Assembly (NCBI GenBank): GCA_014155875.1
Contig: JACEFZ010011685.1
Coordinates: forward strand, 186,001 to 250,000
Length of the DNA: 64,000 bases
Direction of reading: 5' to 3'
DNA from: Cepaea nemoralis
Taxonomy: Eukaryota > Mollusca > Gastropoda > Stylommatophora > Helicidae
Shown piece by piece: positions 50,701 through 62,767 of the stretch (positions within the stretch are counted from its first letter, which is position 1; each line of letters opens with the position of its first letter). The translations under genes were made by a program, and so were the position numbers. A model generated the notes under the pieces. That model was given only the letters and a program-made list of their open reading frames with translations, ran no database searches and had not been told where the DNA came from.

Positions 50701-51298
50701 AGCCAATACAATGACGACATGCACCTTTTTGCTCCCCTTCTTGCTTCTAGAAGATTCCATGCTAATAATAGATCTGTTTTCAGGATGGATTTCGTTCACG
50801 ATTAAAAGTGTTGAGAAATGCTACAAGGACTGGGAATGTGGATGACTGGCGACGTTATGTCACAGCAGGTTAGGGTTTTCTTTTTGCTAACGACAGACAT
50901 GGGCATTAATTAGTGATAAGGATAAATAATATGTTTCAGTTATATGACCACAGGGAGGTCAACGAGGCCGAATGGATAACATCACTCGTTCCTGAACATC
51001 CGGAGTGCTGATGCTGAGTTAGCGGGTTTGACCCCTACACCGGTCAGTTCGACTAAAGTATTGACTTCTCTTCCTTGACTTGGGAACTAAATTACAAGTA
51101 TCTCTGAGGTCGGAGTGGGTTTGAATGATGGCATGGGACACTGGTAATAGGAGAAGCTAATCCATACCCACGAAAGGGTCCAGCACACTAGAGGTAATAG
51201 CAGGTGTATGGGCTACGCTTGAGTTCAAAGCGATGTAATGAAAAAAAAAAAAACCACACACAAATATATGACAACAAACAATACAAACGTGTGCTTAC
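47783..51298. other. Long intron stretch without a recognised gene
   Basis: I see no domain or clear element end. 49340-49500 has loosely repeated ACCATGAGA-type words. Short open frames at 50617-50805 occur on both strands and look like chance. Decayed repeats are likely. Confidence 0.5.
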
Positions 51299-51529
51299 CG
51301 CCGTATCTGTTGTAGAGAACGTATCTGGTTGTGTAGCTGGGCAGGTCAAAGGTGACGTTCCAGTGAGCCTTGCGTCCGCTGTTATACTCGTGATGGGTAG
51401 ATGAGCACGAGAGCTGAGAGAAGTCGGTATTCGTGTTTCCATCCACGGCTTTGTCTGATGTGTAATAGCCGTAGCTGTCACTGTAGCTACTCGACTGGTA
51501 TGTCTTTTGTTTCAGGGCTACGTTGCGAC
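51299..51529 (-). CDS. Host exon: first half of an F5/8C (fucolectin-like) domain
   Basis: Acceptor CATATCAG precedes 51529 and donor GTAAGC begins at 51298, both phase 1; 231 bases with no stop. The exon encodes RNVALKQKTYQSSSYSDSYG, then TSDKAVDGNTNTDFSQLSC and, near the end, HWNVTFDLPS and RYVLYNRYG. These are the classic N-terminal blocks of fucolectin/F5/8C domains (NVAL-x-K, SD-x-AVDGN, and a V-x-x-Y-NR block near ligand-binding residues). A His pair lies in STHHEYN. It joins in frame with exon 56787-56969 upstream and 23564-23776 downstream. The domain would bind carbohydrate or protein ligands outside the cell. Confidence 0.85.
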
Positions 51530-51660
51530 CTGATATGGCGAAAAGTGTAATGAGAAAGCAAAATGACAAATAGAAGCAAGGTCATCAAAGAACAAAAAAC
51601 AAGACTCAAGTACTCAAGAAATATTGATAGTTGAGATATTCTCAAGAATGAAATTAAAAT

Positions 51661-51960
51661 CAGACATTCATGTCTCTCCGCAGATCTCGGTCTTTGGTGT
51701 TCTGGATCAACTCTGCTGATGATATTCCTCCATGCGACCGTCTCAGCCCACCCAGCATCATTTCTCTTGGTCTGCCTTGCCTCTCTTCTCCTTGATCTTT
51801 CCAGTTGTCATGATGTTCTCAACTGCCTCTCTTCTCATCACATGAACAAAGAGAGCTGTCTCATGTGTATTGTTGAATATAATTTTCTAGTTTCATTAGC
51901 CGGATTCAGACAGTCATTGTTATTGGGTAATACTTTCTTTGGATGTACACAGAGAAATCA
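51661..51960 (-). repeat. RTE-3'-end-derived repeat
   Basis: The minus strand reads HVMRREAVENIMTTGKI, as at the end of RTE-type LINEs. It then continues into sequence shared with 20193-20240 plus 21942-21985. Only the last 45 or so codons look LINE-derived. Confidence 0.6.
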
Positions 51961-52429
51961 CACAGTAACATTGATAGATGAAAGAACACAAAAAAAAAAA
52001 CAGAGCAGCCACTGGGTTAGCCAATGCGAACACTACATCCAGTAACACACATGGAAAATAGATTCTGTCTGACGGTACGGTATGGCCATGTTTTCTACAT
52101 TCAAATCACAAGGACAATGATTATGAGAACATTGATGAGGAATCTCTGTAAGAACTTGACGAAACGTGTTTGGACGTCCACAGAAGATCATTAAGTTAAA
52201 TGATTCAGTGCCAAAGGATAATATATCGATCCCCTATTTGGATAGAGGAACAATATATCATCATACTAGGGGCATCATGTTATGTGTTTTGTTTTGTGAT
52301 ATCTTCCACAATTTTAATGCTCAATGAACGGAAATTCACATTATAATACTTGTTCGTTTGATTGATTACTACCAGGGGAAGACAATAAATAAGTCACAAA
52401 TGGCTGTAGAAAAATAACTAAATATGATA

Positions 52430-53230
52430 ACAACTTGAAACCAGTTTGTTTCTATACACACATTGTACCTTTATTTCTCAACATTATTTCCACCTACATT
52501 GATGCCCTTATCCGATCGTTCAATCAGCCCTCACAAACAGGCTTCATAAAACTGCGGTCTCTGTTTTCTAAGCCACGTTTTCACTTCACATTCAACTTCG
52601 GCGTCATTTGCGAAATGTCTCAGGCCAAGGTGCGTTTTCAGTAGACCAAAAAGGTGGAAATCGCTAGGGGCTAAGTCGGCGCTGCAAGGTGATGTTCCAG
52701 AACTCCCCACCTTAGTTGGTTAATTTTCTCCCGAGTTAATCGACCCGTATGTGGTCTGGCATTGTCATGAAGAAGCAACACTCCTCTAGTCAGCAGTCCT
52801 GGACATTTTCTTCGAATTGCATCATGAAGCATCGATAGAACTTCACAGTACGATTCAGAATTCACATTGTCACCTTTCTTCTTGAAATTGGTTAAAAGCA
52901 CTCCTTGAAAATCACAGAACACTGTCAGTATAACCTTCCCTACTGATGGCTTCTGTTGCAATCTCAACAGGACAACCAGATCGGATTTCATCAACAATTT
53001 TAAAGCGTCACTGAGAAAATTTGTTTCAACCAGCAATGCACCGCTTTACGGGACAAACATTTGTCAACATAAACATGAACCATTGCCTTGTGAATGTCCT
53101 TTGCAGGCAGTCATTTAGTCAACAAAAGACGCACAACAGCACGTTGCTCTTTGGTTGAACACTCCATAAGTACAGTCACCATTTCGTTTATGCGCTGCGC
53201 ATGCGCATGAGACACCTAGCGTCACCTGAC
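52430..53230 (-). pseudogene. mariner transposase relic
   Basis: In order on the minus strand: an N-terminal block with EQRAVVRLLLTK and RKAVHCWLKQ (53040-53180); TVFCDFQGVLLTNF with the first catalytic Asp (near 52910); LLLHDNARPHTGRLTREKIN with the second Asp (near 52750); and, after a frame change, LAPSDFHLFGLLKTHLG (near 52640) with the third Asp region. A C-terminal INVGGN block ends near 52480. Frame changes and a stop near 53113 make it inactive. I could not identify terminal inverted repeats with confidence. Confidence 0.85.
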
Positions 53231-53639
53231 GAACGGGAATATAAAGTTCGATGTTGCTGTCACCGAAAGACACCTGTAGAAAACACCAATTACATTTACC
53301 TGCTATCCCACAGAACTGTGTGACGTACTTATTGACTCGCCTCCGTATTTCTGGTCCAAACCTACTTTGACTTTGGCACTGCATCAGTCAGTCAATGAAA
53401 CATCTGACGATATGACATGCTGAAATCTTCACTAGAGAGATATTGACAAATGTGTCAAATACCAATAGAAGTGCACTAGGGGTGCACTTTGACCTATTTG
53501 CTGCTCTAAACCACTTTAAACTGCATTATGAAGTCGCAAATCCTCGTATTCCGTCAACTAGGCTCGCTGCTTCTCAAAATGACGGAAATATTAGCTACGT
53601 AAGACTCCCTCGCTCCCAGGCCTACAAAGTCTGTTGGCC

Positions 53640-55040
53640 CTATCACTTCACAGGTCCATGGCAGGAAACTACTCTTAGACACTTTCATTGACCTTACCTA
53701 GGCTTTTGATACAGTCAGCAGAGAAGGACTGTGGAAGATTATGGCAAAATATGGCTGTCCACGAAAGTTTGTCCAAATAGTGCGGCTATTTCATGACGGC
53801 ATGCAGGCGAGAGTACAGGAACATGGTGAACTGTCTGAACCCTTTCCTGTCACCAATGGAGTGAAGCAAGGATGTGTCCTGGCACCAACACTGTTCAGCC
53901 TTATGTTTTCAGCCATGTTGGTGAATGCCTTCGAGAACGACGACATTGGAATAGACATCAACTACCGTATGGATGGAAAGTTATTCAATCTCAGAAGGCT
54001 GAAAGCTAAAACCAAAATTAACAGCGGCACCGTCAGAGAGCTCCTGTTTGCTGATGATTGCGCTCTATACGCCAACTCAGAGGCGGACATGCAACATAAT
54101 GTTTCAGCTTTCTCACATGCTTGTGCCAACTTTGGGCTCAATATCAACTTGGAGAAGACTGTCGTTATGTACCAGCCAGCTCCAGGGAATAATCACACTG
54201 TGCCGAATATCAAAGTGAATGATCATAGACTAAGTGTTGTGGACAAATTCACCTATCTTGGCAGCACCGTGTCACAAGCTGCCACAATCGATGACGAAGT
54301 GAATGCAAGAATCTCCAAGGCCAGTGCAGCCTTTGGCAGACTGTACAAGAATGTATGGGACAGAACTGGAATAAGCCTGCAAACAAAGCTAAAAGTATAC
54401 AAAGCAATTGTATTATCCACACTGCTATATGCTTGTGAAACCTGGACTGTTTATCAGCGACACGCTAGGAATTTAAACCACTTCCACACAGCCTGCCTAA
54501 GGAAGCAACTGAAGATTAAATGGCAAGACAAGATTCCAGACACTGAAGTCCTAGAAAGAGCATCCATGCCCAGTATCCACACTTTACTGATGAAGAATCA
54601 GATTCGCTGGGCTGGTCACTTGACTTGCATGCCAGATCACAGGCTCCCTAAACGAATTTTTTACAGCGAACTGCGTTGTGGTAAACGCTCCCAAGGTGGC
54701 CAGAGGAAACGTTTTAAAGACACTCTGAAAATTTCACTGAATGCTTTTGGAATTCATCATGACACCTGGGAGGCTGCAGCCAGAGACCGAAATTCGTGGC
54801 GTGCATCATTGCGCAAAGGTGCAGTCATATGTGAGGCAACCAGGACTGCAAGCGCTGTGAAGAAAAGGCAGGACAGAAAAACCACTACAGGAAATCCTCC
54901 TCCAGAGACGTCAAGCATTCTTTGCCCACATTGTCAAAGAACATTTCGAGCCAAAATAGGCCTTATCAGCCATCTTAGAACCCACGGCTCCACACCTTCA
55001 ACCCCACTGGATGAAATGAATGGTCATCATCATTCTTGAT
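53640..55040 (+). mobile_element. 5'-truncated LINE with C-terminal C2H2 zinc finger (LINE-delta)
   Basis: It begins inside RT at a FIDLT*AFDTVSREGLW block where the usual Lys codon is TAG (near 53699). A 432-codon open frame from 53741 follows: VTNGVKQGCVLAPTLFSLMF, catalytic RELLFADDCALYA, FTYLGSTVS, YACETWTVYQRH, and a long C-terminus with RWAGHLTCMPDHRLPK. It ends with CPHCQRTFRAKIGLISHLRTH, a C2H2 finger (C-x2-C-x12-H-x3-H). The stop is at 55037-55039 near a TCATCATCATT tail. The clade is uncertain. Apart from truncation and the one stop it is well preserved. Confidence 0.85.
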
Positions 55041-55309
55041 GGACAAAACAACTCTTAGACAGTAGCCTCGAGTCAAACTGAAGTTCAACATTCATTGTTT
55101 CGCATTGGGGGCTTGGCGTTCAGTACCATGTATTTCGTTTTTTTTTTCATGTTACTTTTTGTGCCTTAATGTAGACACTGTAGTGATATCTCTCTCGTTT
55201 ATATGTTGACGAGTTTCTTGTTGTTATTTACTGATGAAGATTTGTCGCCCTCTGTTTTCCATACTTCTATTTTATAGAGCTGCCCTAAATTTCTCATTCA
55301 TATATTATT

Positions 55310-56778
55310 TATTCAATAAAGATGTCTCAATAAAGTATTACTGAAATACTGATATCTAAATGCAGTATTACGCAAATAATATTTCAATAAAATAATACTC
55401 AAATAGTTATATCTCAATAAAGTATTACTCACATAATGAAATCTCAATAAAGTATTACTTAAATAATTATATCTTAATAACGTATTACTCAAATAATTAT
55501 ATCTCAATAAAGTATTTCTCAAAAATTTATATCTCAATAAAGTATTACTCAAATAATGATATCTCAATAAAGTATTACGCAAATAATTAAATCTCAATAA
55601 GTAAGTACTCAAATAGTTATATCTCAATAAAGTATTTCTCACATAATGATATCTCAATAAAGTATTTCTCACATAATGATATCTCAACAAAGTATTACGC
55701 AAATAATTATATCTCAATAAAGTATTACTCAAATAATGAGATCTCAATAAAGTATTACTCGAATAATCATATATCAATAAATTATTAATAAATTAATTAT
55801 ATATCAAAGAAGAATATCTCAAATACTGATATCTCAATAAAGTATTGCTCAAATGATTACATCTCAACATAATATTACTCAAATAATTATATTTCAATAA
55901 AGTATTACTCAATCAATTGTATCTCATTAAAGAGTTACTCAATGAAGTATCACAACGTAATGTGTCACTCAAACAAGTGTTAACCAATTAAGTGTTACTA
56001 AATACAATGTTACTAAAACAAATGTGTTACGAAAGTAGTAAGAAGTGTTATTCAATAAATTGTGACTCAGTGAAATGTTACTTAATAATGTGTTACTCAA
56101 TAAAGTTTCTCAGAATAACATGTTATTCAATAAAGTCTCACTCAATAAAGGGCTAATCAATAGCTTGTTACTCAATGAAGCCACCGACAATGATGTGTTA
56201 CGAAATAATGTGTTGCTCAATAAAGTGTTACTCACTAAAGTGTTATTCAATAAGTGGTTACTAATTCAATGTGTGTCAGTAATGTGTTATTCAACAAAGT
56301 ACTGCTCAATGGGCTAATAAATAATGTGATACTCAGCAATGTGTTACTCAGCAATGTGTTACTCAGCAATGTTCTACTCAATAATGTGCCACTCACCAAT
56401 GTGCTACTCACCAATGTACTACACAACAATGTGCTACACAACATGTGCTACACAACAATGTGCTACACAACAATGTGCTACATAACAATGTGCTACCCAA
56501 CAATGTGCTACTCAAAATGGGTTACTCAACAATGTGCTACTCAACAATGTGTTACTCATCAGTGTGCTTCACAACAATGCTACACAACAATGTGGTACAC
56601 AACAATGTGCAACTCAATAATGTGCTACTCAACAATGTGCTACTCAACAATGTGCTATTCAACAGTGTGCTACTCAATAGTGTGCTACGTAACAGTAAGC
56701 TACTCAACAATGTGCTATTTAACTATGTTTTACACAAAATTGTGCGACTCAACAATGTGCTACTCATCAACGTGCTAC
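55310..56778. repeat. 15/30-bp minisatellite
   Basis: About 1.47 kb of tandem units. The left part (to about 55930) has 30-base units around ATCTCAATAAAGTATTACTC plus a variable half. The right part has 15-base units such as CTCAACAATGTGCTA. Both are multiples of 15, so long frames open on both strands without meaning. There is a gradual drift from one unit type to the other. The right edge lies within about 10 bases of the splice donor at 56786. Confidence 0.92.
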
Positions 56779-56786
56779 TGACTGAC

Positions 56787-56969
56787 CTCCACTGATGTAC
56801 ACTGAGCACAGGTATGGAACCGCCTCCCCTCTCAGTGTCACCTCCTGGACGGTGGCGTCCACGTCACAATGGATGTCCAGTGTTCTGTGGTCCAGGCTGG
56901 CATTTCTGGGATTCCTACAGGACAAGCTGGCCTGGGGTCCGAAAAAAACTTCCAAATGGTGCAGGAGAT
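56787..56969 (-). CDS. Host exon: second half of the first F5/8C domain
   Basis: Acceptor CATCCACCAG precedes 56969 and donor GTCAGT begins at 56786, both phase 1; 183 bases with no stop. It encodes LLHHLEVFFGPQ and ends RGEAVPYLCSVYISG, matching the C-terminal half of an F5/8C domain (compare LTLCEVEIYG in exon 23564-23776). It joins the next exon to give ISG-G-RNVAL, the usual short link between tandem domains. The partner first-half exon is not recognised to the right and may lie beyond 64000. Confidence 0.7.
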
Positions 56970-57373
56970 CTGGTGGATGATAACACGGAGCATCTTTGGA
57001 ATAGCTGAGCACTTGTTAATATCTTGTATTATTTGATTCTCTGCTAAATTATGAAATTATATATTTTGGCATGTGTTAATAAAGAAGTGTACCGTTGCTT
57101 TTCTTCTTAGCAGTGACTACACTAGTCGAATGACCGTAGAGTAGCTATCGTCTCCACCCCCCCCCCCCCCCCCAAAAAAAAAGCTCCTATGCCTATTGTC
57201 GTGACATTGGAGACCATAACCTACAACTATTTGTTGAACCTCATCCACACCTGCACCCATGGCTTCACGTAACCCTGATCGAGAGGCTAAGCGGGTACTT
57301 GCCCAAGAAAGAGGAAACTTATTTCTCCTTTGATTGGGGATATCCCTACCCCAACACGCGATATACCCCTACC

Positions 57374-58192
57374 GCCATGAGATGGATGGCGCGAAACATG
57401 GCAGGTGTGTCAGTCATGGAAACTGGAGAGACGTGCTGACACACAGTTCAGAAACGCAAGCAAACACCGCTAACATTAGTGGGCGGAGTTATGTGGTCAC
57501 GTGACGCACCCAGGGAAAAGCCGGAAGAAGGTTGCGCTCAGGACAGAGCGGGCTGGGACGTGCGAGACGAAGGTTTAGATTGTGAGAAAGATCTGAGTCT
57601 GAAATTGGTTCGAGATGGGCACAGTGATTCGAGATACAGTCAATTGGGAAAGAATGTCCTTGTGAAGGAGAGTGGTGAATGAAGAAAATGGACACTGAAG
57701 TGAATGACCAACTATGGTACAGTTGATATCGACCAGCTGTGGTGAGAAAACTGACCCCGTGTTGTGAACAAGCCGACAAGAATGGCGGAGCTAGAGACAT
57801 GCCGTGACACGTTCGTCACCAGTGTGAAGTGCGTAAGTAGATATCACTGATATTCTTGTGTAGCCGTAAAGTGAAGTGATAGTCGACCGTGTATAACCGC
57901 ACGAACAAATAACGATTAGTGGTGCTAGTTAGTCTTTATGGACGGACAGTGAGTGGGATAGTCGGACACAGAACGCTGAAAGGCAATATCTAGCGGTGTT
58001 CGATGGCAACCACTGTGAGAACTGTGCTGTAATAAAGTTACTTTGTACAAGGAGGCTTTGAACGTGTGTTGTGTGCACGAAAGACGTGTACAGTGATTCT
58101 ACGAGCCTACTGAGATATTTCTGCTAAATGTTATAAACCCTGGACACAAACCCAAGAGGTCGGGCATGATGAGTGAGTTCCGGCTCTTGGCA
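57374..58192 (+). repeat. 5' LTR of gag-only element
   Basis: The last 367 bases (57826-58192) match the 3' LTR at all but six positions. The first 450 are far more diverged. The U3 part keeps a GC box GGGCGG (57481-57486) and the palindrome GTCACGTGAC (57496-57505) in both LTRs. AATAAA lies at 58031-58036. Confidence 0.88.
57496..57505. promoter_or_regulatory. E-box palindrome in U3
   Basis: GTCACGTGAC contains CACGTG. It is preserved in the 3' LTR at 62884-62893, with a GC box just upstream in both, although the sequence around them has diverged. A promoter or transcription factor site is likely. Confidence 0.5.
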
Positions 58193-58194
58193 CT

Positions 58195-58212
58195 TGGGGG
58201 TCTTACGTCCGT
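58195..58212 (+). other. Possible primer binding site (tRNA-Pro-like)
   Basis: TGGGGG starts two bases after the LTR end. Animal tRNA-Pro ends in CCCCA and gives primer sites starting TGGGGG, but the next bases match poorly, so the identity is tentative. Confidence 0.4.
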
Positions 58213-59370
58213 TTGAGTGAACCCAGATACAATCAAGGGAGAATGTTTCGCTAGTGCAGTATTGAAGAGTAAACAGGGCGAGAGAAACAAAGAATACAGT
58301 GATCTGCAAGTAATAAAGAAAGAAAAAGTGAACACCATGTGTGAAAGGCAAAGAATGAACTTGTTGAAGGTTACCAAGATGGCAACCACCGACAACAACA
58401 AATAAGCTCACGTCTCAGCCAAACATCACGTAAGATGAATTGTGTGATGTATTACATCTGTGTACAGTTGCAAAGAACTTTAATTTAACACTCCATATAT
58501 TTCTTCAAGAAAACAGAGTATGGCATGCAGCCACATAAACCATCATTCTAGAGCCGTCCTCATGTGCTTCACGCACTATAGTGCTCCAATGAACGAATTT
58601 CAGTGTTATATTGAATAATATGTTTCAGATCCAAGTTTTCAGTGCCATGAGTAGTATGGGAAGCGCTTTTTGACACCACTTTTTTGAGGATCACCATTTT
58701 TGAAGAGCAAACTTCTACTGATTCCTGTTCAGCCCTAAAGGCAGTGAAGCTGATCCATACCATCTTTTGAAGAATCCTATTTATACAGGTTAAGCTATTT
58801 TCACTTGATTTGTATATGTGTCCTGCTTAGTATTCCAGAGTCAACAGGCACCCTTCCATCAATATGTTTGCTCACTCTCATCATTAGTGGGAGGTTGGAG
58901 GGCTACTTTTGTGGTTATTGCATCATCACCCAAAAGTACGTTCCGTTCGGTTAGCATTCGAAATTGACTTAGAATTTAAGTAAATTTTCGACTGCTAGCG
59001 AGAACTTTGTCTTGTTTTGTAACCTAGTCCAATATTTGTTGTTCTTTAATGTCATTAATGTATCTATTATTTGTGATTATTTTGTCCACAGGTGTTATGT
59101 CATTTAGCTAAAACTTCTGATAGGTGTTATTGTTGTCCAGTATTGTTATCATTCTTGTTCAACAGCATTAAAGCAAGGTCATCACAGTCGGCTTTGCCAG
59201 AGCAAGATCAGCAGCGACACTGACGCAGATATATTCTTGCTATTGAGATTCTTTAAGTTGTCACCACAGATACTATTATCTGAAGATACTGATAGTGTCT
59301 GCAATTATTGTACATTGTTTCAGCCACAGGTTATTGACTCATATATAGTAGACAGGCACTCAACCACAGC
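58213..59370 (+). other. Leader of gag-only element
   Basis: About 1.15 kb with no gene. The last bases before the ATG contain GACAGGCACTCAAC, resembling the tract just before gag in copies A and B. Confidence 0.55.
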
Positions 59371-60540
59371 ATGTCTACATTAGCAGACTTTATTGCACTT
59401 GGCGAGAAATTCTGTTTCACAGGCCTGGAACTTTTAACATGGGCAGAAAACAAACTCTCAGAATTTCGAAGTCAGATAAGAGAAGACAGGGCAGCAGCTA
59501 AAGAACTTAGAGAATCACAAGAAAGGCAAAGAGATAAAGAAATAGCTTTAGAACGACAAAAGCTAGATCTGGAAGCAAAAAGACTACAGTTTGAAATAGA
59601 CAAGTTGAATGTAGAGAAAGAGAAAAGGAGGTTACCACTAGCACAAACAAACTACAACGCACATAAAGAAATGGGTACAGAAGGGACCCAACCTGAAATA
59701 ATAATAGGAGCTTCAGCCACATTGTCAAATCAAAAAAGTAACAATCCATCAAAAAGATACCACCATTACAAAGACCATAACAGAGTTAAACGACCATACC
59801 AACATAAACCAAACCAGCAGAGACCATATAACACACCAAGTAGAGGTAGAATGATAGATTGCAATTACTGCAAACAACAACACGGAGTACTTGAGATGTG
59901 TGACAGTAATCCAAACTATGCATCATACATAAAGAATCTATCTTTACAAATAAGACACAAACTGTCAGACTACAAGACCTATGTAAAATGTTATCTTTGC
60001 CATTGTTTTGGACATGAAGTCAAGAATTGTAGACTAAAACAGATAATTAAAGATGCAAAAAGGGGATATGGTACGTCTAAAGAAAAAGAAGAAAACTTGA
60101 ACAAGAAAGACAACCCCACTGAAAATCAACAAGTGAAAATAGACAATGATAATTCAGACATAGTTCCTAACATAGGGCAAGCAGACAAAGAGAACATAGA
60201 TAACATTTTTAATATAAAACCAAACTGGGAAAACAGAAATCCTCCAAAGATACCAAAAGTACGATATACTGAAACAGACTCACTGATAAAACAATGGCAC
60301 CATCAAAAAGTTCCTCAAGACCAAATTGATAAACGGATACGAGATATTAAAATAAGAAACTGGAATAGATATTGGAAATGTATAGGATTGACAGAGGACA
60401 AAGGGAAAGAAAAGACACAAAAGATTATTAAACTTACAGACGATAGTCTCAGTCAACCCACATGTTATGCTAGAAATCAATCTGGAAAATCTGCTGATAC
60501 ATCTTCTGACGAAGATTACGATCACAATAAATATAGATAA
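59371..60540 (+). CDS. gag: Gag-like protein: coiled coil plus two zinc knuckles, no capsid (389 aa, intact)
   Basis: It starts MSTLADFIALGEKFCFTGLE, homologous to MATLADFIEAGKALQYTGKE of copy B. A charged helix follows (residues about 30-90, REDRAAAKELRESQERQRDK and on). Where copies A and B have about 200 residues of capsid there is only a short polar, basic stretch (about residues 90-165). Next come CNYCKQQHGVLEMC and CYLCHCFGHEVKNC, matching the paired Cys/His motifs of copy B at the same spacing. The last 170 residues are Lys/Asn/Asp-rich, with RIRDIKIRNWNRYWKCIGL, and have no family I recognise. No stop or frame change interrupts it. It probably binds RNA; whether it assembles with capsids of partner elements is unknown. 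Confidence 0.82.
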   Translation: MSTLADFIALGEKFCFTGLELLTWAENKLSEFRSQIREDRAAAKELRESQERQRDKEIALERQKLDLEAKRLQFEIDKLNVEKEKRRLPLAQTNYNAHKEMGTEGTQPEIIIGASATLSNQKSNNPSKRYHHYKDHNRVKRPYQHKPNQQRPYNTPSRGRMIDCNYCKQQHGVLEMCDSNPNYASYIKNLSLQIRHKLSDYKTYVKCYLCHCFGHEVKNCRLKQIIKDAKRGYGTSKEKEENLNKKDNPTENQQVKIDNDNSDIVPNIGQADKENIDNIFNIKPNWENRNPPKIPKVRYTETDSLIKQWHHQKVPQDQIDKRIRDIKIRNWNRYWKCIGLTEDKGKEKTQKIIKLTDDSLSQPTCYARNQSGKSADTSSDEDYDHNKYR

Positions 60541-62744
60541 CATCATATATTTCACAATGAAACACCCTAGTCTTGTGATATGTAGATATAAGATATATAT
60601 ATTTTAGAATAGAGATAGTTTAGTGTAGATATAATTTTTTTAAACAGAATGAATGCTTGGTTATGATAGTATTGGTTGAATGAACATACTGTGATAAAAA
60701 CATCAAATGTCAGAATAATAACATTAACTACAGCTCTCATATAGAGGAGCTAAAGTGATATGACATACTGTCCAAGTGATGCCATCATGATAGTATATTA
60801 TGATCAGATGTCAAATGGAGTTAAAGTGATACTTCTACTTCATTCTGATGTTGATATCTATGAAATGTCATGCAAATATGTAAACCATTGATGTAAATAC
60901 CAAAGGAAAACATTGCAAATGTACATCACATCGTCTGTAAATCAACTCATAGCCAGGGTGCTTGCTGAATCAACTGAATTGCACTCTGAATTGCTAATCG
61001 GGACACTGGCATGTCAATGGAAGCAGCTTAAAATTAGTTACTACTATCACTGTATTAATACTTGTTGTATATAGCATATGTACATAGGATACGTACATCC
61101 CATTATGTTATTATTCTCAGACAAGGTTAGGGTATCTGAAGCTGAATGGAGAATAAGAATGCAGCTGCAGATAGAAGTCCTACACCACTTGAGCATAAGA
61201 TGAGCACCATGCAAGTCTATACAACACCAGACTAGGTACAACCCACTGTTGAAGGGATACAAGGTTGATCGACAGCTCACAAGTATCCACCAAAGATTCT
61301 AGGTTCAACACATTAATTTAAGACTAGAAATTGTATCATTTCCATCATCATCAAAATTTTTTTGGGAAACTATTAGTTCCTTTGATGGTGTTATTACATT
61401 TTATCATTTCATCCGTCATCATTATGATAATTGATGAATAGTTACATACACGGTATAGATGTCCACAGAGTTGAAGTCGTGTAGTTCTACTTGAAGTTAT
61501 GATCTGATGAGAAGATCCACTACATATGGTACGAGAGACATATATGAGTCTGCTACTTGTCTCTACAGCACAATAACTATATGTTGCAAACAGAGTAACT
61601 ACAAGCCCAATAGTATGACACATGTGGGTACATTTGAAACATAATGTGCAAACTAAGGCAAATGGTAAAGCATACAATGGTCATAAGTCCACAGAACTTA
61701 TGAAACAACAACAAGTGCAAATGTAAATTTGAGAGAAACCAAATAAGTACAAATTTGCACAAAGGTTCTAAACCAGAATATTGTAAATGAAAACAAACAC
61801 GTAGTATATAGATGTTGTATTACTTTATTACTTCAATGTACAGGGATGATAAATTGTAGAACATGTACACATAGGATGGAATATAATTTTCATTCATTTA
61901 GTATGATAACATGTGTATACATAACATGGATATAATATTAGTATGTATGAGTTTTATAAAACACGTGTGCATTGCAGAGATATAATGATACGGAGAGGTA
62001 AATATGTCTCATGGCCAAATGCATAGTTGAAAATGGCAAAGGTATAAGTTGCATAGAGAAGTGGTATAGAACAAACAGAAAACCAGCATCGCCATAGCAT
62101 CCATGGGCAATGATAGCTGCCAGACAAAGAGAGATCAGGTAAACATACCCCAAAATTGAAATACCTATTAAAAGTACTGAAGAGAGACACTACAAGCATC
62201 AAAGCAGCACCAAGGTCAAACATAACTCATTAACGTCAAAGTCAAAGCAAGAGCAATCCATTGATACAAGAAGGGACAGTGAAAGCCATAGTCCATAATC
62301 ACACACATATACCTTACTCAGAGCCTGGGGCTTGGATTGAGTAGGATGCTCATGTATAGTACATGATTGAGGAGCTGCTAGGGATGTTTGATGAAACATT
62401 GGATCCTACGTCAGACTAGATCACATAACCTCTGAACTTGAAAAGGAGGCTGTGACTACACGGAAGTCTAGGTGTAGACGGGTTGCCGTGTCCGCATAAT
62501 ATATAATTTTTGTTGTTGTTGTTTCTGTGATGTTGGTTATTGATGAAAACTTGTCACGAGTCTAAAGGAATCATGGAAAGATATGCTCATATGTAATGAC
62601 AACAGACGTACAGATATGTGCGAATATTGAGAGAGACCAAAGCGTGCGACCATGAGTCCACTAAAACAAACGTAGTGTGTACCTATCCAACTCATGTCAA
62701 GAAGTATCAGACTGAGTAAAGGTAGTAAAAATGTTTACAACATT
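60541..62744 (+). other. 3' non-coding region of gag-only element
   Basis: About 2.2 kb, AT-rich, with only short frames and no retroelement enzyme motif on either strand. Confidence 0.6.
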
Positions 62745-62762
62745 TAAAAAAAGGGGGGGGGG
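62745..62762 (+). other. Polypurine tract of gag-only element
   Basis: A run of A then G (A7 followed by about 11 G) five bases before the 3' LTR, where plus-strand DNA synthesis would be primed. Confidence 0.75.
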
Positions 62763-62767
62763 CATAT

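Noticed and set aside
53115..53384. Minus-strand Cys-rich frame at the mariner N-terminus
   Set aside because: It is in a different frame from the transposase homology and is a shadow of it.
55313..56795. Several long frames, and a CRISPR-like look of regular repeats
   Set aside because: Units are directly adjacent without spacers and are multiples of 15, so frames stay open by arithmetic; this is a minisatellite in a eukaryotic intron.
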